Source: Amyloporia xantha (lineage: Eukaryota; Basidiomycota; Agaricomycetes; Polyporales; Adustoporiaceae). Taken from it: a DNA stretch of 64,000 bases. The stretch is taken from the NCBI GenBank assembly GCA_036971615.1, contig JAYKKR010000052.1, positions 1 through 64,000 on the forward strand, written 5' to 3'. Positions 45,883 to 58,900 of the stretch are shown here, one piece after another (position 1 is the stretch's first letter; every line of letters starts with the position of its first letter). Both the position numbers and the translations under genes were made by a program. The notes under the pieces were generated by a model. The model was not told where the DNA came from, made no database searches, and was given only the letters and a program-made list of their open reading frames with translations.

Positions 45883-48186
45883 CCTGTGGTATCCAAAGTT
45901 GTACAACAATTGCCCAGGTACCTGGGCTTAGCTCTGTGCACAACTTGGCCAGGGTTTTACAAGGCTTGTAATACAACTGGGCCTGCTGATTGACAATCCA
46001 CAAACCTGCCTAGCCTTTGTACAATGTTAACCTGGTTTGTAAATCCGCATTTTTGACAATTTCAGTTAAATACTGGGCAAGCTTGTAATAAATATAATCA
46101 TATATTTCTGCTGTACAGGTCATATATCATTATATATCATTAAAATCTGCTTATTTCTGCCAATCCATATATGGTAATATCCAATACAGGATTATTATAT
46201 ATCATTAGAATCCGCTTGAATGGGCCATTCCAAATATGGTAATAGCCAGTATATACACCATTAGAATTCGTTTGAATGGGCCATTCCAAATATGGTAATA
46301 TTCAATATAGGATTGTTATATATCATTGGGATCCATTTGAATGGGGCAATACAAATATGGAATAAAATGTAGGGGTATTATATACCATTAGAAAGCATTT
46401 GAATGGGTCATTCCCAATATGGTAATGATCCATTTGGGGCTGGCACATCAATAATGATGATTTCGGAGGTGGTTATATTTTCATATCATCGCATTTGAAT
46501 CAGTATTTTGCATTTTCTGGCTTAATCGGGCAAGCTAGGGGTCTGGAAAAGTTTATCTGGGATCCTTGGATGATGCTCTACGACTTTCATTTCTGCCATA
46601 TATGGTAATATTTCCTTTTTTGGAAAGTGTCGGTAGTGCTCACAGGGCTGTACAGCAGGGGAATATCAATGAGAATGTGTATCAGAAGTGGTATAATGTA
46701 GTGCAGCATGTGTTGTGAATGGCTAGTGAACAGTCAGAGACAGCTATGTAACACAGATGTTCACACGTCTCATCGCTTTTGCTATTTGACAATCAGCCAG
46801 TTGGTGCACACCATGCATTGCTAATGTTTGAGGTAGATAGTATACTGCACACAGTCAATCACTTGACTGATCAGCGCACTCAACAGTCACTCATATCCAG
46901 TATTTAGTTACTGGCAGTTGGCAATCAGTCAGTCAATCAGTCAGTCAGTCATAAGTGCGCACTCAGTCACTTTGTCTGCAACTGAAGATGAACTTGATGA
47001 AGTTCAAACATAAGTCTGTACACAAATACACATCTGTTCACACATATTGACAATGACTTGGACAATAACATAAGTGACTTTTGACCTGAGATCACAGTGA
47101 CTGAGTGCGCACTTATGACTGACTGACTGATTGACTGACTGATTGCCAACTGCCAGTAACTAAATACTGGATATGAGTGACTGTTGAGTGCGCTGATCAG
47201 TCAAGTGATTGACTGTGTGCAGTATACTATCTACCTCAAACATTAGCAATGCATGGTGTGCACCAACTGGCTGATTGTCAAATAGCAAAAGCGATGAGAC
47301 GTGTGAACATCTGTGTTACATAGCTGTCTCTGACTGTTCACTAGCCATTCACAACACATGCTGCACTACATTATACCACTTCTGATACACATTCTCATTG
47401 ATATTCCCCTGCTGTACAGCCCTGTGAGCACTACCGACACTTTCCAAAAAAGGAAATATTACCATATATGGCAGAAATGAAAGTCGTAGAGCATCATCCA
47501 AGGATCCCAGATAAACTTTTCCAGACCCCTAGCTTGCCCGATTAAGCCAGAAAATGCAAAATACTGATTCAAATGCGATGATATGAAAATATAACCACCT
47601 CCGAAATCATCATTATTGATGTGCCAGCCCCAAATGGATCATTACCATATTGGGAATGACCCATTCAAATGCTTTCTAATGGTATATAATACCCCTACAT
47701 TTTATTCCATATTTGTATTGCCCCATTCAAATGGATCCCAATGATATATAACAATCCTATATTGAATATTACCATATTTGGAATGGCCCATTCAAACGAA
47801 TTCTAATGGTGTATATACTGGCTATTACCATATTTGGAATGGCCCATTCAAGCGGATTCTAATGATATATAATAATCCTGTATTGGATATTACCATATAT
47901 GGATTGGCAGAAATAAGCAGATTTTAATGATATATAATGATATATGACCTGTACAGCAGAAATATATGATTATATTTATTACAAGCTTGCCCAGTATTTA
48001 ACTGAAATTGTCAAAAATGCGGATTTACAAACCAGGTTAACATTGTACAAAGGCTAGGCAGGTTTGTGGATTGTCAATCAGCAGGCCCAGTTGTATTACA
48101 AGCCTTGTAAAACCCTGGCCAAGTTGTGCACAGAGCTAAGCCCAGGTACCTGGGCAATTGTTGTACAACTTTGGATACCACAGGTG
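45883..48186. mobile_element. palindromic foldback element 1, 7-bp duplication
   Basis: Arms of about 1.09 kb (from 45883 to about 46975, and about 47093 to 48186) are nearly perfect inverted copies around a loop of about 120 bp. The ends read CACCTGTGGTATCC and its complement. AACCGAG occurs directly outside both ends (45876-45882 and 48187-48193), an exact 7-bp target duplication. The interior has TCAG-type microsatellites near the centre and several ATGGTAATAT motifs. No transposase frame is present, so it is non-autonomous. Confidence 0.9.
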
Positions 48187-48193
48187 AACCGAG

Positions 48194-49243
48194 ACCACTG
48201 AGGTGCGGCTTGGTCTCCGACCAACGGGTAGTCCTTCACTACCTTTCCAAGACCTAGTGGAACACCGGTATCAGCCAATTGCTGACTTTGCGTGTGAGAC
48301 CGCGTCTCATTTAGGAAAGTGACTCAGTAACCTATCCCGCTGGAAGTCTGGAATTACTTTCTCTAGCGCAAGCGGATCTCAGGGACCCACAAACGCCTAC
48401 AGAGAACGCAAGATACCGAATCCCGTGAAACCCACGAGGACCGGTACTTCGAGCCGAGTAAGGAGATACGGACCGGTCTTGCATAGGGCTTGCTCGAGAC
48501 CAAAGCAAGACCAAAGGATGACCGAGGGACGCCACTCTAGGACGGCAGGTAATGGTGCGGTCTCACCTAGGATCCCATGCGGTGAAGTAAGAACAATAGG
48601 AGCATAGGTATAAGGCTGTGTACAATAGCTTGTAGGATACGGCGTGTTAAGGAACCTTCTAATATATCTCACTTGTATTTAAGAAGACCAACGGTCTTCG
48701 GTTTCGAGCAATCCATCTTACCCTTAAAGCTCTTAGCACAACGAGACCTTGTCTCCTTCAATTACTATTGTAGATCTTACCATAGCTACGCGCTGGTAAA
48801 CCGATCTATCCCAGACTTGACAAGCTACTTATAGCTTCGTGCTAAGTAGTGGCCTTCGGTATTGCCCTGCGCTACCTAAGTCCTTGGTCTGGCAACAATA
48901 CTTGCAAAGGAATTGAGTTATCTTGTAATAGGAAGTCTTTACTCTTTACCTCAAACTTATCACTGTGTGCGCTCCAAGCGGTATCGCCTTAAGACGGTCT
49001 TAAGCCTATGACCTTTGGTCTTAATCGATACCATTTGAACTTACTGTCTTCAAGTACTAAGACCTTTCGGTCTTACGTTACTTAATCGGTATATCGGTAT
49101 TAAATCTCTGAAGACTACCTGAGTCTTCGCTTCAATCCCATAAGTATTTCCATCTCTGTCTATTACTACTGATATACAAGCTTAGGTACTAGTGTTACCC
49201 TAGTTCTTAACAGAGTCCCTCGGAGAGATCTACTATCATTGCC
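48194..49243. other. non-coding 1-kb region with GGTCTT hairpins
   Basis: No long frame is present. Several short perfect hairpins share a GGTCTT/AAGACC or GTCTC/GAGAC stem: 48296-48308, 48684-48698, 48988-49004 (8-bp arms), 49010-49020 and 49058-49075. The sequence type is unlike its neighbours. I could not assign it to a known element. Confidence 0.5.
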
Positions 49244-49379
49244 TTAACTTTGAGTTCGGCGCTGGCATTTCTTACAGGGGTCGAGGTTTTTTTGTGAATT
49301 TACTCGCAGAAAGTAAGCTTCATCATCTCGAATATCATGTAATCGACATTGTACAAAAAGTGTTGATGCATCTCGATAT

Positions 49380-50059
49380 ACAGGACTGGCTGCCTCAAGC
49401 CTCGACCACGTCAGCATCAGTGTCCTCCTCATTGGAGTCGGACTCAGCCTTCTCATCGGACTCAACATCATCCTCCCCCTCGGACTCAGCATCATCCTCT
49501 CTGGCCTCGGCACTATCGCTATTGGAGTCTGTGTCGCTGCCCTCCTCGTCAACTGGCAACGATGATCCCGGAGTGTAGTAGATCTCGATGTTGTGGGACT
49601 CAAGGAGCGGGAAGACATTGGTCATCGGCGAAACGTGTTCTCCCATAATTTCCCCTCTGACATATCGTGATCCGCCCCCTCTGATGGTGGCGCCACCATC
49701 TAGGTCGTCGTCAGAGGCCTTGCTGTCCAGTGGTATTACCTAGGGTTCGATGAGGTGAGTATAACATTTGATTGAAGAGTAGAGCTCAGTACTAAGATAC
49801 ACATCAAAAACTCATGCAGCATCTTGATCTCATCAAGCTGCTGTCCCATGGTACATGCATCAAGAAGATCGACAAGGATACGGTCGGCATCTGCAGAGAC
49901 AAGGACTTCAGCGTGAGGGTCCTCGAGTCTCTTGAGGACATCATAAATCTCAGAGATACGCACCTCATTGTCTTGTTGCAGCGGGTGCAACCGATGCGGA
50001 GACCTCCCACTGGTGGCATCCAAGAATGAGGTAAGACAATTGATGGATATGGGGTGCAA
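49380..50059 (-). CDS. hypothetical protein with acidic tail
   Basis: Two minus-strand frames look protein-like: 50059 to about 49803 (EIYDVLKRLEDPHAEVLVSA, DRILVDLLDACTMGQQLDE) and 49739 to about 49395 (GEHVSPMTNVFPLLESHNIE, then a long Asp/Glu/Ser tract). They may be exons of one gene, but the simple GT-AG junction near 49800 does not keep frame, so the model is unresolved. No domain is recognised. It may be a cellular fragment or part of a mobile element. Confidence 0.3.
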
Positions 50060-50909
50060 TTATGAGGGCAAAGGTCAGGTCACTATCTACTTAAATCTTT
50101 TCTGCCATGTGCCCCATGTGAATATACCACTGCTTGCTAAACATATTGACCTTGCAGGATTTTCTGCATCGTGTACCCTGTCAAAATCTGTGCTCTGCCA
50201 GTCTCCCAGTGTCTCCTGCATCGCCTCAGTGCTCCTATGGCATGTTTCCATTGTTATCCTTCTATTGTATCTGTTCTAGGACTTTCTAGCTCGTTCTAGG
50301 CTTATGCCACTCACTCCATTATATTGGTGCCACAGTGGCACAATGCACACTTTGAGTGGCAGTGGCACAATAGACCTTCTGTCCATTGTGCCACTCCCTA
50401 TTGTTCCACTTCCATTGTGCCACCCTCTATTGTTCTCTATCTCTATTGTTCTCTATCATATATATAGGCCCTAGAGTCCTCAGCCTGGTCCCCACCAGTT
50501 GCTTACTTTGGACTCTAGGTATGTTGTATCCCTTACATCCTTAATACACCAGTTGCTTACTTTGGACTCTAGCCCACTTGTGGCTCTCTCAGTCCCTTAG
50601 TGCTGCGCCTTGGCTGTTAGCTGCGCCTTAGCCATTTGACATACCCCCTATTGCCTCCTATCGTCTCAACACAACACCTTTTGTCAGTGTCATCCTACCA
50701 TATCAGTACATGAACCTCGTTCCCTGCGCAATGGGCCCAACCACTTCTATCTTACAGCAACACACCAATTGCGATGCTAGGATTCCTGATGGACCTCTCA
50801 CTGGCAGTCTGCCGCAGTTCACTCTTCTCTTCTGCGTGGTGTCGGATATGAACACTGACCGGTATCTTCAGCATGCTATATTTACATGCATCCACATTGT
50901 TCCCGTTGA
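50060..50909. other. non-coding stretch with direct repeats
   Basis: This holds a TGCCAC/GTGGCA-rich part (50325-50430), a TATATATAG near 50460 and two copies of ccagttgcttactttggact about 50 bp apart (50500-50580). It could be a decayed LTR or promoter, but I could not find matching ends. Confidence 0.4.
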
Positions 50910-53879
50910 CACTAGTGGTATCTAGGATTGTAATACAATTACAGCCCTTGCCCTGCAAGTGGTTGTGCATGGTGAGTTAGAGTTGTATTGTAATATAGGC
51001 CCTGTCTGCGTTGTGAATGCTTGGATATTGTGAATGCTCCTATATTGTGAATGACCATTGTGCTACAAGCATTGTAGATGACTGCTGTGAACTGTTGTAA
51101 ATGATTGTGGATGAGCATTGTAAGCCCTGCAAATGATTGTGATTGTCCTGTGAATGATTGTAAATGAGCATTGTAAGCCCTGTAAATCATTGTGGATGGA
51201 TATTGTAAGCCCTGTAAATCATTGTAAATGGGTATTGTAAGCCCTGTAAATCATTGTAAATGGGTATTGTAATATTTCTACTGGATAGGTTCTGGGCCAT
51301 TATATATCATTAAAGTCCGCTTATTTCTGCCAATCCAAATATGGTGATATCCCATATAGGGTTGTTATATATCATTAGAATTCATTTGAATGGGGCTTTT
51401 CAAATGTGCAATGAATGTTCGGGTATTGTATAGCATTAGAAAGCATCCAAATAGGCCAATCCAAATATGGACATGGTCAGTCTAAAATTTATGTATATTG
51501 TTGGTAAATGGAAAAACAAATATGAAAAAATATGGGGCTATTATATATTGTTAGAAAGCATTTGAATGGGCCATTCCAAATATAGTAATGGTCAATATGT
51601 GGCTGCTATATACCACTGGGATCCACTCCAATGTGACTAATTTGATATAATAATCAAAATTGCACCAGATTATTGTATTCAATTCATGAGATATTTGGAT
51701 AACAAAAATAGAATATATTAGAAAATTATGCACTGTGGAGCTTGAAATCACATGGACCCTAACATATAGTGATAGTAGTGTCCATACAACATCATTAGAC
51801 ATGATTTTGGGGGTGGTCATATTTCTATATTGTCGTGTTTGGATCAGTATTTTGCATTTTCTGGCTTAACCGAGCAAGCTAGGGGTCCAGAAAAAATTAT
51901 CTGGGATCCTCAGATGATGCTCTACGACTTTCATTTATACCATATATGGCAATATTTCCTTTTTTGGAAAGTGCCGGTAGTGCTCATAGGGCTGTACAGC
52001 AGGGGAATATCAATGAGAATGCATATCAGAGACAGCAAAGAACACTGCAGTATATGCTGTGAACAGTCAGAGACAGTTACGTGACACTAAACATGTTTTG
52101 ATGTCTCACCACTTTGACAGTTTTACAATGAGTCAGTCAGTGCAGTCAATGCATTGCTATGCTAGGAGTCAGATAGTACATTGCGTACAACCAATCATTT
52201 GAATGATGAGTGCAGTCAACAGTCACTCATATCCAGTATTTAGTCACTAGCAGTTGAGCAGTTGGCAGTCAGTCAGTCAGTCAGTCGATTGGACATAAGT
52301 GCGCACTTGGTCACTCTGTGTGCAACTGGACGTGAGCTTGGTGAAGTTCAAACACAAGTCTGTACACAAACACACATCTGTTCACACATATTGACAATGA
52401 ATTGGTCAATGACATGAGTGACTTTTGACCTGAGGCCATAGTGACTGAGTGTGCACTGGCACTTATGTCCAACTGACTGACTGACTGACTGACTGACTGA
52501 CTGACTGACTGCCAACTGTTGAGTGCACTCATTATTCAAGTAATTGGCTGTATGCAATGTACTATCTGATCCATAGCTGAGCATTGAACAGAGTGCACTG
52601 ACTGACTCAAAGCATAATAGTCAGAGTGACAAGATATGTCAACATCTTCAAGTTCTGCATTGCACACTTGTCTCTGACTGCTCACTAAATGTTCGCAGCA
52701 CACATTGCAGTGTTCGTCGCTGTCTCTGATATGCATTCTCATTGATATTCCCCTGCTGTACAGCCCTATGAGCACTACCGGCACTTTCCAAAAAAGGAAA
52801 TATTGCCATATATGGTATAAATGAAAGTCGTAGAGCATCATCTGAGGATCCCAGATAATTTTTTCTGGACCCCTAGCTTGCTCGGTTAAGCCAGAAAATG
52901 CAAAATACTGATCCAAACACGACAATATAGAAATATGACCACCCCCAAAATCATGTCTAATGATGTTGTATGGACACTACTATCACTATATATGAGGTTG
53001 CATGTCATTTAAAGCCTCACAATGCATGATACCCCAATATATTATTTTTTTGTTATTTCAACATTCAATGAATTTTCTGGTGCATTTATTATCAATATAT
53101 TGAATAGACACATTCAAATGGCTTGCAGTGGTATATGGCATCCCCACATTGACCATTACTATATTTGGAATGGCCCATTCAAATGCTTTCTAATGATATA
53201 TAATAGCCCCACATTTTACTGCATATTTTTATTGCCCCATTTGAATGGATCCCAATGATATATACAAACCTTGTATTGAATATTACTATATTTGGAATGG
53301 CCCATTCAAATGGATTCTAATGGTGTATGGCAAGCATTGAGCCAATAGCATTTCCGAATAGCCCCATTCAAATGGATTCTAATGATATACAACAACCCTA
53401 TATGGGATATCACCATATTTGGATTGGCAGAAATAAGCGGATCTTAATGATATATAATGGCCCAGAACCTATCCAGTAGAAATATTACAATACCCATTTA
53501 CAATGATTTACAGGGCTTACAATATCCATCCACAATCATTTACAGGGCTTACAATGACCATCCACAATCACTTACAGCACCCACAATGCTCATCCACAAT
53601 CATTTACAGGGCTTACAATGCTCATTTACAATCATTCACAGGACAATCACAATCATTTACAGGGCTTACAATGCTCATCCACAATCATTTACAACGGTTC
53701 ACAGCGGTCATCTACAATGCTTGTAGTACATTGGTCATTCACAATATAGGAGCATTCACAATATCCAGGCATTCACAACACAGACAGGGCTTGTATTACA
53801 ATACAATGCTAACTCACCATGCACAACCACTACAGCACAGCTAAGGGCAATTGTAGTACAATCCTGGGAACCACGGCTG
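50910..53879. mobile_element. palindromic foldback element 2, 7-bp duplication
   Basis: The ends CACTAGTGGTATCTAGG and the complement of CAGCCGTGGTTCCCAGG are related to each other and to the ends of element 1. CCGTTGA occurs directly outside both ends (50903-50909 and 53880-53886), again an exact 7-bp duplication. The arms are about 1.4 kb, more diverged than in element 1, and contain three or four 33-bp tandem units (ATTGTAAGCCCTGTAAATCA type, 51114-51275, mirrored near 53485-53700). The centre (near 52260-52510) has ACTG microsatellites and shares long stretches with element 1. No transposase is encoded. Confidence 0.88.
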
Positions 53880-54017
53880 CCGTTGATAGGTACTTTATCC
53901 TTCTGTGCTCAGAAACGGCTCACTACGCCAGCTCTACATCTTCATTTCAACACTCGACTCACTCAAGCACCTTCGACACTCTCTGATCATACTCCAATGG
54001 CTTTGATCAGCTTCGAC

Positions 54018-55235
54018 TTGGTGGGAGCGGGCCAATAAATGGCAGGATGATTCCTGAGGATTTTGAAGTGCTGTCTTCCATTATTACCCCATATATTTCA
54101 ACTATATAAGATGTCTATAACAATTGGACCACTTGCCTCTGATTACTTTTACGATTCCTGAGGTACGAAGGAAGCGTTTCTCTGGTGAGCAAAAGTCGCG
54201 ACACCAACTTTTGCGCCCTAAGCGTGGGAACACAATTCAATACAAAATTTGTATTGTAAGTGCCCAAGATCCTGGGGTTAGGGTCAGGCTTTTGTTACCG
54301 CTGTTGTAAGGTCACTTGTAGTCTCAATACAAAAGTTTGTTACCCATTACAAAGTTCAATACAAACCTGCCAGCACGACGCGACTTGTACAAACAACCCC
54401 CAACATTGATGAGATAAGATCCAGCCCATATCTTATCTAGGTCCTTGTATGGTATGTCACATGATTAGATCATGTGTCTAATCACGTGTGCTTATCCTTG
54501 GACATGTGACAGATCAGCGGCCTACTGGCCTTGGAAGTGTGTATACTGTTGGATTGACCACATTCAAATATTGCCATATAAGGAAATGCTTACATCAGGG
54601 GGTAGCCATGGCTGTCGAAAGGCTGTCTCCTATTTTTTGAGATTTGTTACTATTTATCTATAGCATATAGACCCCATATACACTTGCCCAAATGCGGAAA
54701 TATGGCTGTATGTGAGATGTGAAAACTGTGAGATAGGGATTCCAAATGAAGGAGAAAGACATTCCCTTATTTTATGTGATTTTCACGCATTGTTTGAGCC
54801 CAGAATGCGCCCAGAATGAGCCTCCAAAGAGCAGAAAAAGCGGTCACATGACCCCAAAGTGCGAAAATTCTAAGTGCGCATAGGGCAATCCGTTCCAGTG
54901 GATCGCCCTATGCGCCGTAGACGCCCACGGGAATTGCCGGAAATGGAAAAAAGCGCACTTTGCTGTGGCTTCAATTCTTAATTAAAATGGCTGAAAATTG
55001 GTACACACCTTGGACTATTGTGTATCCATCTCCCATTCGATTTACTAAAGATTTGAGGCCATAACAAATCTGCTATTCAACAATCATTGCCTTTTTGAGC
55101 TTTAGGCGCCCTTTAAGCACCCAAGAGCGCGCTCCAATACAGGCCTTTTATCGATTCTTTATAAATTTCATGGTAAGCCTGCTATATAGATACCATTAGA
55201 GCCTGTTTGTAATGACCTTAGAGGTACACAGAAGA
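54018..55235. repeat. composite repeat joining inner and outer palindrome ends
   Basis: The first 130 bp (from ACTTGGTGGGAGCGGGCC) equal the inner start of the right palindrome arm at 33190. At about 54149 the sequence switches to ACGATTCCTGAGGTACG and follows the outer part of the left arm (29917 to about 31000). It is therefore a rearranged or deleted relative of the 6.1-kb structure. Confidence 0.7.
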
Positions 55236-55418
55236 GGGCTGCACTCACTTTTGCTGTGTAAAGCTCACCTGCACTTGAGATGGTTGTCGTCAGAGGGAAA
55301 GAGCAGATCTGTCAGATAGTGAGTCATGAGAAAATGCTTACATCAGCAGGTAGCCACAGTGACATCCATATTTGTCTTGATTTTCCTGGATTTATTGCTA
55401 TTTTTGCTTGGCCAGTAG

Positions 55419-55987
55419 TGTCGCGACTTAGAGTCGAGCAACAGGGGAAGAACAAACCTAAACGGCCGAGGGCGTTCGACTAGGTCTTACCGAAGCGATG
55501 ACGAGCTATGCTCAAGTCTAAGGCTAGGGACAACATAAATAAACGTAAGTAAAGGTAAGTAGGTACAGGCAAGCTTGGCTTACCTAGGGACAAGAGGTCG
55601 AAACTGAAGTCCCCAGGCAGAGGCGTACTACTTATATACTACAAGAGTTCAGGGCAGGCTATCTACATGGTCCGTGTGCAGGTGGTCTGTGCGCAGCCTG
55701 AGTCAGCAGGCTATGAGTCATAAGTGATGTCGTGAGCGGAGCCCGGCGGGGCCCGAGGTCGGCCGGCACCGTGTTTAAGTAAATGTCCGTAAAGGGAAGG
55801 CGGGACGGAGTCCGTGGGAACGGGACATGTGACCTGTAATGGTCAACGCGTCTAAGTCCATGAACAAGGAGCTTGCTGTGTGTACAGTAGAATGGCCGTT
55901 CGAATAAGAGGGGAAAATAACGATGAGTAAAAGGAGAAAATCGTCCGTATATAGAAAGGAAGAAACACTTGATGTCAACTCGTGACA
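55419..55987 (-). repeat. gypsy 3' LTR
   Basis: This 569-bp terminal repeat is equal in length to the 5' copy, with one visible C/T difference near 55931 (a CpG site). Confidence 0.95.
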
Positions 55988-55998
55988 GTACCCCCCTC

Positions 55999-58900
55999 CT
56001 AACGCCGCATGACCTCATGCGCGCTTCCTTTCCCCATCTCCCAACCGGAACGGCAACGTGCCTTGGTCATTGCTTCAGGAAGTGGGCGGAACTGCAAGCC
56101 GGCAAAGATAGCGGCATTGAGTCGACGAGGCGCACTAGGGTGTCTACGATGGAAGATCTCGATGAGTTCCTTTGCGTTTGCTACGTTACGCGCGGGTTCC
56201 CAAGACGTATGGGACTCATCGTATCCTTTCCATTTGACAAGGTCCTGAAGCTGGCGGCGGAATATGCGTGAATCTTTGATTCGCTCAACTTCGTACTCGT
56301 CTTCGCCTTCGACCTCAATAGGTGGCGGTTCGTCTGGTTCTCGACCCGGGATTTCACTACGTGTATGCTTGCTGAGCAAGGAGACGTGGAAGACCGGATG
56401 AACTGGCACCGATTTGGGCAACTTCAGTTCATAGTCCAAATCGCCGATCTTCCGTGTGACAGTGAAGGGACCAAGGCGTTTGGGACTTAGCTTTCTACTC
56501 GGCTGTTTCAGCTTCAGATTACGAGCATCCAGCCATACCTTGTCACCAGGTTCGAATACTGGTGCCTCCTGTACGTGTCTATCATAGTACGTCTTCATGC
56601 GCTCAGCAGACAGCTTAAGCGCAGCGTGCGTGTCATCCCGTATTTCCTGCAACAACTTCAACCTATCTTCCGCAGCGGGTACCTTCGACATGGGGTTCAA
56701 GCGGATTTGGAGATCGGGGTTATAGGCCTGGTTCAAAAAGAAAGGGGAATAACCAGTTGCAGAGTGAACTCGATTGTTCAGTGCAAACTCCGCAAAAGGC
56801 AACTGTTTCGCCCAATCGTCCTGTCTGTGGCTGACATAAGCCCTAAGATACTGCTCGATCTCCTGATTCCACCGCTCTGTCTGCCCGTCTGTCTGTGGGT
56901 GAAAGGCAGTCGACATGGCTGGTTCGATATTCATCCCTTTGTAGATCGCATGTAGATACTTTGACGCGAATTGGGGACCTCGGACTGATATGACCTTGGC
57001 CGGGGCCCCATGATGTGAAAAAACATCGCGTATATAAAGTTCCGCGGCACCTTCGGCAGTCAGAGTCTCATGACATGCCGAGAAGTGTACCATCTTGGTG
57101 AAGCGATCTGCCGTGACCAGGATTGAATCGAACCCATCGGACTTGGGGAGACCCACGATCATATCGGTGGTAATAACCTGCCAAGGGCGCTCTGGAATCT
57201 CATTCGGTTTGAGCGGCCCTTGGGGTTTTGCGGGGAATGTCTTGGTACGGTTGCACGTGTCGCAGGTGCTTACGTACTCATTGACAAACTTAGACATTCC
57301 TGGCCACCAATAGTTTCGCGATACTAACTCGAGGGTCTTGGCTCGCCCAGGGTGACCGGCTGCAGGTGCGTCGTGGTGGATTTTGACAATATCCCGCCGA
57401 AGCTCTGCATTCTTTGGGACGTAAACGCACCCTCGAAACAGCAGAAGCCCTTGCTCGGCATTCCACTCGGTGAAGTCACGTTGTAGCCGGGGCGGGCCTA
57501 GATTCTGAATCTTTTCTAGGGCGTCCGCCACCTCCCGGTCCTTGTCCGAACATTCTCGAATGCGCTTCAGCAGCGATCGATCTGCCACAACTGCTGCATG
57601 CCCACGCTGCGTGGAGGAAATGCGGAACTGTTCCGGTTTCAGGACAATCTGATCCACGTTGTCATCGTCATCTCCAACCTGTAGGTCTGGGCGACGAGAC
57701 AAGGCGTCAGCCTTTCCATTTGACTTGCCCGACTTGTGAGTGATAGTGAAATCGAAGCGGGACAGATATAGAGCCCATCTCGCTTGCCGTCGCGTGAGAT
57801 GCTGAGCTGTGCGCCAATACTCGAGGTTCTTATGATCCGAAAGGATCTCGAACGTGTTAGGACAACCCTCGAGGTAGTGACGCCAGTCCTCCAACGCTTC
57901 GATTATCGCTAACATCTCTTTGTCGTAGATCTCGTAATTACGCTGGGCAGAATCCATACCCCGAGATCGGTAAGCCACCGGATGCCACTTGCCATCCTCC
58001 TGCTTTTGCGAAAGTACGCCACCGGTTGTGTACCCAGAGGCATCCACCTCTAGCCGCGTTTCCCGGTCTTGGTCATACAGTGCTAAGACAGGTGTGGTGC
58101 TAAAGCAGCGTTTCAGCTCCTCGAACGCAGACTGCTCTTCCTCACCCCACTGCCAGGGTACGTTCCCAGTTAGACGATCAAGGGGTTGCGTGATTTTTGC
58201 AAAATCCTTGATGAAGCGACGATAGAAGTTGGCAAACCCTCGGAACTTTTGGATGTCTTTAACATTCCGAGGGGTGGGCCACTCCATGACTCCGCGGATC
58301 TTTGCAGGATCCATCGCTACTTCACCATTCCCTACGATCATGCCTAAATAGTCTGTTTTAGGAACATCCCACTCGCACTTCTCCGGTTTTAGGAAGAGAT
58401 CGTTTTCCTGAAGGCGACGTAATACCTCACGGGTAACTTTCTCATGCTCCAGCTTGTCTGTAGAAAAGATGAGAATGTCATCGAGATAGACCGTGAGTTT
58501 TCCTTCTGCAATGAGATCTCCGAAGATGTCATTCATCATTGCTTGGAAGGTCGCCGGAGAATTGGTGAGACCGAAGAACATAACCGATGGTTCGTATAAC
58601 CCTCGATTAGTTACAAACGCAGCCTTCCATTCGTCCCCGAGTTTGATCCGTACGTTATTATACCCCCATCGGATGTCGAACTTTGTAAAGATCGAGGCGC
58701 CTTTGAGTTTGTCGACAAGTTCGGAGATCAATGGCAGCGGGTAGCAATTTTTGATCGTGATCTCGTTAAGCCGTCGGTAGTCCTGTACGGGTCGAAGCGA
58801 TCCATCCTTCTTTTTGATGAAGAAGAAGGGAGAGGATATAGGCGACTTCGATTCCCGTATATAACCTTTGGCTAGCTGCTCCTTGAGGAACTTGTCTAAC

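Noticed and set aside
48194..49243. Mitochondrial DNA insertion, considered for the hairpin-rich region
   Set aside because: I could not recognise any mitochondrial gene or rRNA segment, so the idea is unsupported without a search.
49814..50029. Plus-strand frame (IKLLSHGTCIKKIDKDTVGI) ending at a GTAAGA donor
   Set aside because: The opposite strand reads as a better helix-forming protein with an acidic partner exon. Neither is firm, so only the minus-strand model was listed, at low confidence.
51830..52925. Matching open frames in both arms of foldback element 2 (51830-52084 plus, 52536-52925 minus)
   Set aside because: They are the same sequence read in each palindrome arm. The related copy in element 1 differs mostly by amino-acid-changing substitutions and has a stop, so there is no sign of protein selection.
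30238..54663. A 63-codon frame present three times (30238-30429, 35509-35700, 54472-54663)
   Set aside because: It belongs to the dispersed palindrome-arm repeat. It has no domain, and repetition of the DNA explains its repetition.
55969..57313. Plus-strand frames opposite gypsy Pol
   Set aside because: They are shadows of the 1275-codon Pol frame, with no domain of their own.
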